A DNA stretch of 45,458 bases. Source: Ligilactobacillus animalis KCTC 3501 = DSM 20602. Lineage in GTDB: Bacteria; Bacillota; Bacilli; Lactobacillales; Lactobacillaceae. Each line of letters opens with the position of its first letter. Positions within the stretch are counted from its first letter, which is position 1. The notes under the pieces are model-generated. The model did no database searches. It worked only from the letters and a program-made list of their open reading frames with translations, and was not told the origin of the DNA. Positions 37,690-45,455 of this stretch are shown in pieces. A program made the translations under genes and the position numbers. The stretch covers positions 1-45,458 of the forward strand of contig NZ_AYYW01000039.1 of the NCBI RefSeq assembly GCF_001434535.1, written 5' to 3'.

Positions 37690-38823
37690 CTAAACAAATT
37701 TTTGCAATAAATGCGCTATTTCATTTGCTGTTTGCGTTAAATGCTTTGATCCCGATCTTAAGGCTTGTTCCAAGTTGATGACACCAGGAGTACACGAAAA
37801 AACAGCATCAAAACCTAATTGATGCAATTCAGCAACTGCCTCGACCTTACCAGCTAAGCCGATCACGGTGCAGTCAGGTGAAACAGATCTAACCGCGCGC
37901 AAAACTCCAAGGGGTGTCTTTCCCAATTTTGTTTGGCTATCTAAACTGCCTTCGCCGGTCAACAAAATGTCAGCTGCAGTCGCTTTTTGCTCAAGGTCAG
38001 TCAAAGCGATCGCGAGCTCGACCCCTGAAGTCAAGGTAGCGTTAGTGAAAGCAAGCAATGCCCCACCGATCCCACCAGCTGCGCCTGCACCCGGAGTAGT
38101 GGCGATATCTTGGCCACAAGTAGCTTTGATAACTTGTGAAAAATTAGTCAAAGCTTGTTCAAGTTGGAGCACAGCATTAGGGGAAGCGCCTTTTTGCGGG
38201 CCAAAGACCACACTAGCCCCGTTAGGTCCAATGAAGGGTGAAGCCACATCACTAGCAAGGGTGATCTTAGTTGTTTGTAAGCGCGGATCTAAGGCGCTGA
38301 TATCTATTTTCTCGAGTGCTTGTAGATGGATACCGCCTAAAGGTAATTCATAGTGAGAACGATCATAGAATTTGGCGCCTAAGGCTTGAAGTAAGCCCGC
38401 ACCACCATCATTAGTCGCACTGCCACCAAGACCTAAGATGATATGTTCCACTCCGAGATCTAAAGCGTGTTTGAGTAATTCACCTGTTCCATAGCTAGTA
38501 GCCGTCAGCGGATCCTTGATGCCGTTACAAAGTTGTAAGCCGCTAGCTGCTGCCGTTTCAAGGAGTGCAATTTTGCCCGCCTCGATCACGGCTAACTTCG
38601 CTGTAACTGATTGCTTTCTTGGCCCCATTACTTGATAGGTATAAATTTTTCCAGGGACGGTATTTAAGATCGTATCGACAAAGCCTTCGCCCCCGTCTGC
38701 TAGTGGGATCAATTCATATGTAGCGGTGGGAAAGATCGGTTTAAAGCCGGCATAGATAGCTTGGGCTGCTTCACTAGCAGTCATGCTTTCTTTGAAAGAA
38801 TCAGGTGCAATGATGATTTTCAC
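37690..38823 (-). CDS. Glycerate kinase (GK1/GckA-like family)
   Basis: 377 aa from a GTG at 38823 (GAGG about 11 bases upstream). KIIIAPDSFKESMTASEAA at the N-terminus, PLADGGEGFVDTIL, LGLGGSATNDGGAGLLQALG and LLTGEGSLDSQTKLGKTP are signatures of the family that phosphorylates D-glycerate to 2- or 3-phosphoglycerate. It lies alone, between ispE and argH, with no other glycerate or glyoxylate gene nearby. Confidence 0.92.
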   Translation of the reverse strand: MKIIIAPDSFKESMTASEAAQAIYAGFKPIFPTATYELIPLADGGEGFVDTILNTVPGKIYTYQVMGPRKQSVTAKLAVIEAGKIALLETAAASGLQLCNGIKDPLTATSYGTGELLKHALDLGVEHIILGLGGSATNDGGAGLLQALGAKFYDRSHYELPLGGIHLQALEKIDISALDPRLQTTKITLASDVASPFIGPNGASVVFGPQKGASPNAVLQLEQALTNFSQVIKATCGQDIATTPGAGAAGGIGGALLAFTNATLTSGVELAIALTDLEQKATAADILLTGEGSLDSQTKLGKTPLGVLRAVRSVSPDCTVIGLAGKVEAVAELHQLGFDAVFSCTPGVINLEQALRSGSKHLTQTANEIAHLLQKFV

Positions 38824-38888
38824 GAATAAAAGACCTCATTTCTAGTGCTATTATCTTTGAGTTTAGCGTAAGGGCAAACAAAAAGAAA

Positions 38889-38924
38889 GGATAAAAATTT
38901 CACAAGTTCAATTTCTATCCTCTA
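38889..38924 (-). terminator. argGH operon terminator
   Basis: On the minus strand GGATAGAAATT pairs with AATTTTTATCC, followed by TTTCTTTTTG. It is just downstream of the argH stop. Confidence 0.75.
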
Positions 38925-38931
38925 GTTAGAT

Positions 38932-40317
38932 CTATTCGAATTTTTGCATAAACTGCTCAGCAAGTTCGATCTGCTGTTCAACTTGGGCAAATCCAGTTCC
39001 ACCATATGAGTTGCGCCGTTTGATGGCTGTTTTGGGATCAAGGGCAGAATACACGTCGGCTTGGATCTTAGGTGAAAATTTCTGGAAAGTTGCTAAGTCG
39101 GTATCTTGAAGCGTTTGGTGCTGTTTGATCCCGTGTAAGACTAACTTGCCGGCGATCGCATGTGCTTGACGGAAAGGCACGCCATTTTTAGCTAAGTAGT
39201 CGGCTAGTTCCGTAGCGTTTGAAAAATCAGTCGTGAGCACTTGTTCCATCCGTGCTTTGTTGACACTTAATGTTTCGACCATTTGAGTGCAGATCTTAAG
39301 ACAGGGGATGATCGTTTTGACAGCATCAAAGACACCTTCTTTATCTTCTTGCATATCTTTGTTATAGGCCAAAGGAAGTCCCTTTAAAACTGTCAGTAGA
39401 CCGATCAGATCGCCAAAGATCCGGCCAGATTTGCCCCGGATCAACTCAGCCATATCAGGATTTTTCTTTTGGGGCATGATCGAGCTTCCCGTAGCGAATT
39501 TATCGGATAGTTCCAGATAGCCAAATTCATAGCTGCACCACAAGATAAGTTCCTCACAAAAGCGGGAAAGGTGGACCATCAAGATCGAGCTGTTACTCAA
39601 AAATTCTAAGGCAAAATCACGATCGGATACAGCATCTAGTGAATTAGCATAGATCTCACTAAAGCCCAATTGGTCGGCGCTAAATTTCCGATCGATCGGA
39701 AATGTCGTTCCTGCTAAAGCTGCTGCTCCCAAAGGACAGATGTCGGTGTGCTTTTGATTGAAGTCAAAGCGCTCCCAGTCACGTTTGAACATTTGCCAGT
39801 AGGCCATCAAATAGTGAGCATACGTGATCGGTTGTGCATGTTGTAAGTGCGTAAAACCAGGCATCAGTGTCGTTTGATGCTTTTTTGCTTGATGCAATAA
39901 CGCTTTTTGTAGCTCAGCGATCGCGTCCAATACTTGCGGGAGGCGGTTCTTTAGATAAAGATGTAGATCGGTCGCAACTTGATCATTTCGGCTCCGGGCA
40001 GTATGCAGTTTCCCCGCAACTGGACCGATCTCTTGGGCTAATAGCGCCTCTAAATTCATATGGATATCTTCGTTGGCGACTGAAAATTCAAGTTCACCAG
40101 CAGCTAGTTTGTGCGCTAACGTTTCTAGCCCAGCAATTATCTGATCTGCTTCGCTGGCACTCAAGATCTTAGTGTGTTTGAGCATTTTGACATGAGCCAG
40201 TGAACCTTGGATATCTTCGTGGGCTAGTAACTGATCAAAACTGATCGAAGCCCCAAATTCATCAACGAATTGGTCGGGAGACGCTTCGAAACGTCCGCCC
40301 CATAACTTATCACTCAT
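38932..40317 (-). CDS. argH: Argininosuccinate lyase
   Basis: 461 aa from ATG 40317, which has GGAGG and the true family N-terminus [16 protein letters not shown]; longer in-frame starts are artefacts. The signature [12 protein letters not shown] with the catalytic Ser loop, [19 protein letters not shown] and [17 protein letters not shown] are present. It splits argininosuccinate to arginine and fumarate, the last step of arginine synthesis. It overlaps argG by 8 bases. Confidence 0.97.
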   Translation of the reverse strand: MSDKLWGGRFEASPDQFVDEFGASISFDQLLAHEDIQGSLAHVKMLKHTKILSASEADQIIAGLETLAHKLAAGELEFSVANEDIHMNLEALLAQEIGPVAGKLHTARSRNDQVATDLHLYLKNRLPQVLDAIAELQKALLHQAKKHQTTLMPGFTHLQHAQPITYAHYLMAYWQMFKRDWERFDFNQKHTDICPLGAAALAGTTFPIDRKFSADQLGFSEIYANSLDAVSDRDFALEFLSNSSILMVHLSRFCEELILWCSYEFGYLELSDKFATGSSIMPQKKNPDMAELIRGKSGRIFGDLIGLLTVLKGLPLAYNKDMQEDKEGVFDAVKTIIPCLKICTQMVETLSVNKARMEQVLTTDFSNATELADYLAKNGVPFRQAHAIAGKLVLHGIKQHQTLQDTDLATFQKFSPKIQADVYSALDPKTAIKRRNSYGGTGFAQVEQQIELAEQFMQKFE

Positions 40318-41524
40318 GGCTATTTCCTCCATTTTTTTGTTGAACTTGGGCATAGACTTGAGTTGGAAGACCGAATAGTTTGATGAAACCACTGGCAGCT
40401 TCTTGATCGAATTGATCAGCCGCGGTGTAGGTCGCTAGTTTTTCATCATATAAGGAATTAGGCGATCTCCGACCTTCACAAATGACGTTACCCTTGAATA
40501 ATTTGACCCGAACAACACCAGTAACATTAGTCTGAGTCTGCTTTAAGAAAGCTTGGAGGGCGGGCATCAACGGTGAGAACCACAACCCGTTGTAGATCAA
40601 CTCACTGAGTTTTTGTTCGATCACAGACTTAAAATGAGCAACTTCTTTTTCAAGCGTGATATCTTCGAGGTCCTTATGGGCTGCCATCAAGACGGTAGCT
40701 GCTGGACACTCATAGATCTCACGGGATTTGATCCCGACTAACCGATTCTCGACGTGATCGATCCGTCCGATCCCGTGTTGGCCAGCCAATTTATCAAGTT
40801 TTAGGATCAGATCAGCTAAGTTAAGTTTTTCTCCATCTAATTTGACGGGGACACCTTGTTCAAATTCAAGCTCGATCACACTGGGAACGTCAGGTGTTTG
40901 CTCTAAAGGTAAAGTCCGAGCATAGGCATCAGCTGGAGCACTTTGCCAAGGATCTTCTAAAATACCACATTCATTTGCCCGGCCCCATAGGTTTTCGTCG
41001 ACCGAATAAGGGCTCTTTTTGTTGATCGGCACGGGGATGTTATTTTGAAGAGCATAGTCGATCTCTTCTTCTCTAGACCAATGGTTATCTCTGATCGGGT
41101 CTTCGATCAACATTTCCGGAGCTAGAGCATGGATCCCAACTTCAAACCGGACTTGGTCATTGCCTTTACCGGTACAACCATGCGCGATCGCACAAGCACC
41201 GTAGTCTTTAGCGATCTTGACTAGATGTTTAACGATCAAAGGACGTGAGAGCGCTGAAACGAGCGGATATTTTTGTTCATAATATGTGTGAGCTTGCAGC
41301 GCTGTTAAACAATATTGACTAGCGAATTCTTCTTTAGCATCGATGACCAAGGATTCAACTGCACCTACCGCTAGTCCTTTTGCTTGGATAGCAGTCAGGT
41401 CTTTTCCTTCGCCGACATCAATGCAACAAGCGATCACATCGTAGCCTTTGTTTTTGAGCCAAGCGATCTCAACTGAAGTATCTAAACCACCAGAATATGC
41501 GAGCACAACCTTTTTATTTGTCAT
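40310..41524 (-). CDS. argG: Argininosuccinate synthase
   Basis: 404 aa from ATG 41524, preceded by AAAGGAG. The N-type ATP-pyrophosphatase loop AYSGGLDTS is at residues 9-17; [21 protein letters not shown] and [15 protein letters not shown] are family signatures. It joins citrulline and aspartate. With only argG and argH here, the pair likely makes arginine from citrulline. It is controlled by a promoter overlapped by ArgR-like boxes. Confidence 0.97.
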   Translation of the reverse strand: MTNKKVVLAYSGGLDTSVEIAWLKNKGYDVIACCIDVGEGKDLTAIQAKGLAVGAVESLVIDAKEEFASQYCLTALQAHTYYEQKYPLVSALSRPLIVKHLVKIAKDYGACAIAHGCTGKGNDQVRFEVGIHALAPEMLIEDPIRDNHWSREEEIDYALQNNIPVPINKKSPYSVDENLWGRANECGILEDPWQSAPADAYARTLPLEQTPDVPSVIELEFEQGVPVKLDGEKLNLADLILKLDKLAGQHGIGRIDHVENRLVGIKSREIYECPAATVLMAAHKDLEDITLEKEVAHFKSVIEQKLSELIYNGLWFSPLMPALQAFLKQTQTNVTGVVRVKLFKGNVICEGRRSPNSLYDEKLATYTAADQFDQEAASGFIKLFGLPTQVYAQVQQKNGGNSHE

Positions 41525-41556
41525 TTTAAAAACTCCTTTATGCATTTGTTGAGGTT

Positions 41557-41610
41557 ATCATACAATTTTTATGCAAATAATTCAACTAAAAACTAATATT
41601 TATTCATATA
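41557..41610 (-). promoter_or_regulatory. argGH promoter with ARG-box-like operators
   Basis: On the minus strand -35 TTGAAT (41580-41585), 17-base spacer, -10 TATGAT (41557-41562). One ARG-box-like sequence, TGCATAAAAATTGTATGA (41558-41575), covers spacer and -10. A second, TATATGAATAAATATTAG (41593-41610), lies upstream of the -35 and is close to the TATGAATAAATATTCATA form of lactobacilli. ArgR bound there would block the promoter. Confidence 0.65.
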
Positions 41611-41682
41611 AAATTTGGTTTATATAATTTTTATACATAAAAAGTTATATATTTATCCTGAAGTAAATTTTTAAAAAAGTGT

Positions 41683-41715
41683 TGACGCTAGCCGGTGACA
41701 GTGATAATCTATAAT
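41683..41715 (+). promoter_or_regulatory. Possible upstream promoter of purR
   Basis: TTGACG at 41683-41688 and -10-like TAATCT/TATAAT between 41705 and 41715. The spacer is 16 bases to TAATCT and 21 to TATAAT, so the real -10 is unclear. A later TATAAT at 41855-41860 has no good -35 and could be an activator-dependent promoter. Confidence 0.5.
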
Positions 41716-41725
41716 AGTTTGTTTC

Positions 41726-41808
41726 AGAACCGAACGTTAATCAGAAGAAGAGAAAATCTCCGATAAAACAATTTTTGATCGGGATTTATTGCCTAAAAAA
41801 CGAACTTT
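41726..41808 (+). promoter_or_regulatory. Two PurBox-like sites before purR
   Basis: AGAACCGAACGTT (41726-41738) and AAAAACGAACTTT (41796-41808) match the PurBox AWWWCCGAACWWT at 11 and 12 of 13 positions. The second lies about 50 bases upstream of the -10 at 41855, a position from which PurR activates in lactic acid bacteria. The first lies downstream of the 41683 promoter. This suggests PurR controls its own gene. Confidence 0.65.
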
Positions 41809-41895
41809 AAAATTATTTAAAGCTTAAAAACTAGGAAAAATCCGTTTGATAACGTATAATGTAACTAAAATTTCAAAAACATTGGAGGAATAAAT

Positions 41896-42729
41896 TTGAA
41901 AACCAGAAGAAGTGATCGATTGATCGATATGACGAGATATCTCCTAGAATCACCGCATACATTGATCTCGCTGACCTTTTTTGCTGAACGCTATGAATCA
42001 GCGAAGTCTTCGATCAGCGAAGATCTTGCCATTATTAAGCGGACTTTCAAATTACGTGGGATCGGTATTTTAGAGACGATCCCAGGTGCTGCAGGTGGTG
42101 CGCGCTTTATTCCTTCAATGGAAGAATATGAAGCACGTGAATTTATTGAAGAAATGACAACTGAACTTTCAGAACAAGATCGCCTTTTGCCGGGAGGATA
42201 TGTATACTTGTCTGATCTTTTAGGTCGACCTGATGTATTGCGTAAAGTTGGGCGCGTGATCGCACGCCAATATATCGATAAGCAGATCGATGCGGTGATG
42301 ACAGTGGCAACTAAAGGGGTCCCGATCGCTCAAAGTGTTTCCAGCTACTTGAATGTACCATTTGTGATCGTACGTCGTGATTCTAAGATCACTGAAGGCT
42401 CGACGGTTTCGGTCAACTATGTATCTGGTTCAAGCGAACGGATCGAAAAGATGGAATTGTCCAAGCGTAGTCTTAAGCGCGGTTCGAATGTTTTGGTCGT
42501 CGATGATTTCATGAAAGGTGGCGGCACAGTCAACGGGATGAAGTCAATGATCGAAGAATTCGAATCAAACTTAGTCGGGATCACAGTTTTTGCTGAAGGT
42601 TCATTTGATGGAAAACGCATGGTCGATGACTACACTTCGCTGCTAAAAGTTGATCAAGTCAATACTTTAGATAAGACGATCTCTGTTAGCCCAGGAAACT
42701 ATTTAGAAAAAGTATTTGGTAACAAATAA
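41896..42729 (+). CDS. purR: Pur operon regulator
   Basis: A 277-aa regulator from a TTG at 41896 (GGAGGAAT upstream). Residues 1-75 are the winged-helix DNA-binding domain (KTRRSDRLIDMTRYLLESPH); the rest is a phosphoribosyltransferase-like effector domain with the PRPP loop LVVDDFMKGGGTVNG. It binds PurBoxes and senses PRPP: a repressor in Bacillus, an activator in lactococci. Two PurBoxes lie in its own leader. It keeps the Bacillus order next to glmU but without yabJ or spoVG. Confidence 0.95.
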   Translation: MKTRRSDRLIDMTRYLLESPHTLISLTFFAERYESAKSSISEDLAIIKRTFKLRGIGILETIPGAAGGARFIPSMEEYEAREFIEEMTTELSEQDRLLPGGYVYLSDLLGRPDVLRKVGRVIARQYIDKQIDAVMTVATKGVPIAQSVSSYLNVPFVIVRRDSKITEGSTVSVNYVSGSSERIEKMELSKRSLKRGSNVLVVDDFMKGGGTVNGMKSMIEEFESNLVGITVFAEGSFDGKRMVDDYTSLLKVDQVNTLDKTISVSPGNYLEKVFGNK

Positions 42730-42738
42730 AGCCGTTGC

Positions 42739-42774
42739 GCGCTAAACATCAAGTCAGGTGTTTAGCGCTTTTTT
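42739..42774 (+). terminator. purR terminator
   Basis: GCGCTAAACA pairs with TGTTTAGCGC, followed by six T. Confidence 0.87.
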
Positions 42775-42844
42775 GGTTGGGTTTGGACGCTTGAAACTAG
42801 GGGGGGAGTGGTTTATCATTAAATAGTATTTACTAATTATTCTG

Positions 42845-42870
42845 AGAAAGGAATGCCTCTTTAGTGAGGC
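42845..42870 (+). promoter_or_regulatory. Hairpin between ribosome site and start of glmU
   Basis: AGAAAGGA (about 42845-42852) is too far from ATG 42882, but GCCTC-TTTAGT-GAGGC (42855-42870) folds out and would bring the site to about 13 bases from the start. The alternative is that GAGG in the right arm is the ribosome site, hidden when the hairpin forms. Either way, translation may depend on this structure. Confidence 0.4.
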
Positions 42871-42881
42871 AAAATTCTGAA

Positions 42882-44282
42882 ATGACAGCAAAATATGCAA
42901 TTGTCTTGGCAGCGGGTCAAGGCACACGAATGAAATCAAAATTATACAAAGTGTTACATCCGGTTTGTGGTAAGGCGATGGTGGACCACGTCTTGACTGA
43001 ACTCGAAAAAGATCAGATCGATGAGATCGTGACGATCGTCGGCCATGGGGCTGCTAAAGTTGAAGAAACTTTAGGAAAACGCACAAAATATGCTCTACAA
43101 GCTGAACAATTGGGAACAGGGCATGCTGTTTTACAAGCCGAAGAACTTTTAGGTGACAAACAAGGAATGACCTTAGTTACATGTGGCGACACCCCATTAT
43201 TTACAGCGGAAACATTTGCTAAGTTATTTGAACAACACGAACAAAGTGGCGCGGTCGCAACTGTTTTGACAGCTAAAACTGATGAACCATTTGGCTATGG
43301 GCGTGTGATCAGAAATCATCGCGATGAAGTTGAAAAGATCGTTGAACAAAAAGATGCAACACCAGAAGAAGCTTTGGTAAATGAGATCAATACAGGTGTT
43401 TATTGCTTTGATAACCAAGCCTTATTCGAGACTTTGCATGAAGTGAAAAATGATAATGCTCAAGGCGAATACTACCTACCTGATGTGATCGAGATCTTAA
43501 AAGCTCAAGGTCGCCCAGTTGGAGCTTACTGCATGGATGAATTCGAAGAATCAATGGGTGTCAATGACCGGATCGCATTAGCTAAGGCAACCAAAGTCAT
43601 GCAGCGCCGGATCAACGAGTTGCATATGAAAAATGGGGTCACCTTGATCGACCCAGCGACGACTTATATTGAAGCTGACGTTAAGATCGGAGCTGACACC
43701 GTGATCGAACCGGGGGTCAGTTTGAAAGGCAAGACCGTTATCGGGGAAGATTGTGTGATCGGGGCACATTCTGAATTGCGCGATACGATTTTAGAAGATG
43801 GGATCGAAGTGAAAGCTTCTTTCCTTGAAGGTGCGATCATGCGTAACGGTTCTAATATCGGGCCATACAGCCATTTGAGACCACAAGCTGATATTGGCGA
43901 AGGCGTGCATATCGGTAACTTTGTTGAAGTTAAGAAGGCTACTTTAGGCAAAAATACTAAAGTTGGTCATCTAACTTACGTAGGGGATGCGACCCTTGGT
44001 AAGGAGATCAATGTGGGCTGTGGTACGGTATTTGTCAACTACGATGGTCAAAACAAACATCACACCAATGTGGGCGAGTATTCCTTTATCGGAAGTGGTT
44101 CGAACATTATTGCACCAGTCGAGATCGCAGACCATGCCTATGTGGCAGCGGGTTCAACGATCACAGATGATGTAGCTTCACGTGATATGGCGATCGCACG
44201 TGGACGTCAAGTAAACAAGCCAGGATATTATGATCGTTACCCAGTTGCAAAAGCAGCGGCAGAGAGCGAGAATAAGGCTTAG
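42882..44282 (+). CDS. glmU: Bifunctional GlmU (GlcNAc-1-P uridyltransferase / GlcN-1-P acetyltransferase)
   Basis: 466 aa. The N-terminal half is a nucleotidyltransferase with [20 protein letters not shown], the uracil contacts in [13 protein letters not shown] and DTPLF. The C-terminal half is a left-handed beta helix with hexapeptide repeats and acetyltransferase residues ([32 protein letters not shown]). It makes UDP-GlcNAc for peptidoglycan and teichoic acids. Family alignment favours ATG 42882 over the in-frame GTG at 42864. prs, its usual downstream neighbour, is not in the window. Confidence 0.95.
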   Translation: MTAKYAIVLAAGQGTRMKSKLYKVLHPVCGKAMVDHVLTELEKDQIDEIVTIVGHGAAKVEETLGKRTKYALQAEQLGTGHAVLQAEELLGDKQGMTLVTCGDTPLFTAETFAKLFEQHEQSGAVATVLTAKTDEPFGYGRVIRNHRDEVEKIVEQKDATPEEALVNEINTGVYCFDNQALFETLHEVKNDNAQGEYYLPDVIEILKAQGRPVGAYCMDEFEESMGVNDRIALAKATKVMQRRINELHMKNGVTLIDPATTYIEADVKIGADTVIEPGVSLKGKTVIGEDCVIGAHSELRDTILEDGIEVKASFLEGAIMRNGSNIGPYSHLRPQADIGEGVHIGNFVEVKKATLGKNTKVGHLTYVGDATLGKEINVGCGTVFVNYDGQNKHHTNVGEYSFIGSGSNIIAPVEIADHAYVAAGSTITDDVASRDMAIARGRQVNKPGYYDRYPVAKAAAESENKA

Positions 44283-44389
44283 TTTATTTCAAATACAAAA
44301 ACCTTTCTAAAAAGCTTGAAATGCTCCCGGGGCAGTTTTTCCCGTGGTTAAGCGGTTTTTAAATGTCAAAAATGCTAAAATTTGAAAAA

Positions 44390-44442
44390 AGAGACCCAAA
44401 AAATGGCAAAAAGAGACCTCGAAAGAGACCCAAAAGAGACCC
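44390..44442 (+). repeat. Four AGAGACC(C/T) direct repeats
   Basis: AGAGACCC occurs at 44390-44397, 44424-44431 and 44435-44442, with AGAGACCT at 44412-44419. Spacings are 22, 12 and 11 bases. Short direct repeats next to an element boundary are typical of integrase arm-type binding sites; that role is inferred. Confidence 0.6.
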
Positions 44443-44485
44443 AAAAAGCGGGTTAGGTGGTTTAAAATAATACACGATATTTAAG

Positions 44486-44509
44486 CGTTAGAGTGATCTA
44501 ACGTTTTTT
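44486..44509 (+). terminator. Terminator preceding the short-transcript array
   Basis: CGTTAGA-GTGA-TCTAACG followed by six T. What it terminates is unclear; a weak -10-like TAAAATAAT lies about 20 bases upstream. Confidence 0.7.
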
Positions 44510-44530
44510 GTTCTGTGCTATAATTCTATT

Positions 44531-44607
44531 GCTGTACATGATTTCTTACGTTCTCGGTTTTCGGACTGGGTAACTCCTTGGACGCTCCGGATCTCGGGGC
44601 GTTTTTG
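44531..44607 (+). ncRNA. Predicted short transcript, unit 1
   Basis: Extended -10 TGCTATAAT (hexamer 44519-44524) with no clear -35. The predicted RNA is about 76 nt and ends at ACGCTCC-GGATCTC-GGGGCGT with TTTTT (44582-44606). No ORF with a ribosome site lies within it. Confidence 0.6.
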
Positions 44608-44636
44608 TTGCTAGGGATGTATGTTATAATGTGATT

Positions 44637-44700
44637 GTCAAAAAGTAAGGACATTCATATTATCTCCGTTTATTGCCCCGTTCTCTTTGCGGGGCTTTTT
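44637..44700 (+). ncRNA. Predicted short transcript, unit 2
   Basis: TTTTTG (44602-44607), 17-base spacer, extended -10 TGTTATAAT (hexamer 44625-44630). The -35 is the T tract of unit 1's terminator. The predicted RNA is about 64 nt, ending at GCCCCG-TTCTCTTTG-CGGGGC plus T run (44675-44700). Confidence 0.65.
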
Positions 44701-44714
44701 GTTATAATGATTAC

Positions 44715-44766
44715 AAGATATAGGCTATCGGCTCTTTGAGCGTCTACGGGCGTCAAGGGCCTTTTT
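44715..44766 (+). ncRNA. Predicted short transcript, unit 3
   Basis: Extended -10 TGTTATAAT (hexamer 44703-44708) begins inside the T run of unit 2's terminator. The predicted RNA is about 52 nt, ending at a hairpin of GGCTCTTTGA with TCAAGGGCC and TTTTT (44730-44766). Almost the whole RNA is the hairpin plus a 15-base 5' tail. Confidence 0.6.
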
Positions 44767-44797
44767 ATTGTGCTGTTAGCTATGTTATAATGCTGGT

Positions 44798-44879
44798 GGA
44801 TACTTCAACGTTCTTAGTATCGTTCATGCTTGAATGGTCCTTTTAAGCGTCTTGGTGATCGTGCCAGGGCGCTTTTTTT
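44798..44879 (+). ncRNA. Predicted short transcript, unit 4
   Basis: T-rich -35 (TTTTAT, 44763-44768) from unit 3's terminator, 17-base spacer, extended -10 TGTTATAAT (hexamer 44786-44791). The predicted RNA is about 82 nt. It contains an internal ATCGTTCATGCTTGAATGG region and ends at AGCGTCTTGG with CCAGGGCGCT and seven T (44846-44879). Confidence 0.65.
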
Positions 44880-44885
44880 GTGCAG

Positions 44886-44917
44886 TAAAAAAGGGATGTT
44901 ACAGCATGCATCCCTTT
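44886..44917 (-). terminator. Terminator of the arpU transcript
   Basis: On the minus strand AAAGGGATG pairs with CATCCCTTT and six T follow. It lies just after the 31-codon ORF and faces the plus-strand array. Confidence 0.75.
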
Positions 44918-44923
44918 GTTGTT

Positions 44924-45019
44924 TTACATTACGCCAATGTATAAAGCAATCCTTACGCCCTGCAATAATTCTAGTAACGCCAATGCGATTAGTCGCTCTA
45001 ACAGTGTTTTATCTTTCAT
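44924..45019 (-). CDS. 31-aa hydrophobic ORF coupled to arpU
   Basis: ATG 45019 lies within the last codons of arpU (11-base overlap) and has AAGGAAA about ten bases upstream. The peptide begins MKDKTLLERLIALALLELL and ends with a hydrophobic IALYIGVM, suggesting one amphipathic or membrane helix. It is followed by a terminator. I do not recognise it; small phage-encoded regulators or membrane peptides are possible. Confidence 0.6.
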   Translation of the reverse strand: MKDKTLLERLIALALLELLQGVRIALYIGVM

Positions 45020-45455
45020 TGTCTGATGTTTCCTTGTATGCTGCTAGGTTCGTGCCTGCTGTCATGTCCATAGTCTGCGCAAACAAGGCGCAAGCTTTTC
45101 TAATTCTAGTTTGTGTTTGAGAATGTCCGAACCCTAAGCGTTCTTCAATTTGCCACGATTGTAACTTCTTGATGTATCGTGCTTCTAAAAAAGGTTTATA
45201 ATCGCCTAGACTGTTAATCACGGCTTCCACGAACTCTAAAACTTGTCTTGCGTTAGCTCTGTTTACGTTCATATCTTCCACACTATTGGCGCTTGCTGTT
45301 CCCCGTGGCGCTAGTGACAATCTAACGCTTGAAATAACTGGGATATTAGCCAATCTCTGATACTTGCTATACTCGGTATCAAACCAGTTAGTAACGTTAT
45401 TGCGTGTTTGACTGTAATTGATCTCCCGTGTTTCTGGCGGGTCTAATTTCATCAT
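45009..45455 (-). CDS. arpU: ArpU-family phage transcriptional regulator
   Basis: 148 aa to the ATG at 45455; because the window ends there, a longer 5' end cannot be excluded. Family features are an N-terminal TRNNVTNWFDTEYSKYQRLA, a central helical part (NARQVLEFVEAVINSLG), and a C-terminal sigma-70 region-4-like helix-turn-helix (EERLGFGHSQTQTRIRKACA). ArpU proteins of Gram-positive phages control late (packaging and lysis) genes. It is transcribed towards glmU and overlaps a 31-codon ORF. In ordinary siphophages arpU lies in the middle, before the terminase genes; here it is the outermost gene. Confidence 0.82.
   Translation of the reverse strand: MMKLDPPETREINYSQTRNNVTNWFDTEYSKYQRLANIPVISSVRLSLAPRGTASANSVEDMNVNRANARQVLEFVEAVINSLGDYKPFLEARYIKKLQSWQIEERLGFGHSQTQTRIRKACALFAQTMDMTAGTNLAAYKETSDNER

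Noticed and set aside
44404-44457. 17-codon plus-strand frame through the AGAGACC repeats
   Set aside because: No ribosome site; the coding appearance comes from the repeats themselves.
44484-44880. CRISPR-like repeat array
   Set aside because: The repeated parts are -10 boxes and terminators of different sequence and variable spacing, not identical repeats separated by uniform spacers, and no cas gene is present.
44830-45120. 96-codon plus-strand frame opposite arpU
   Set aside because: It runs through two terminators and antisense to arpU, whose protein matches a known family.
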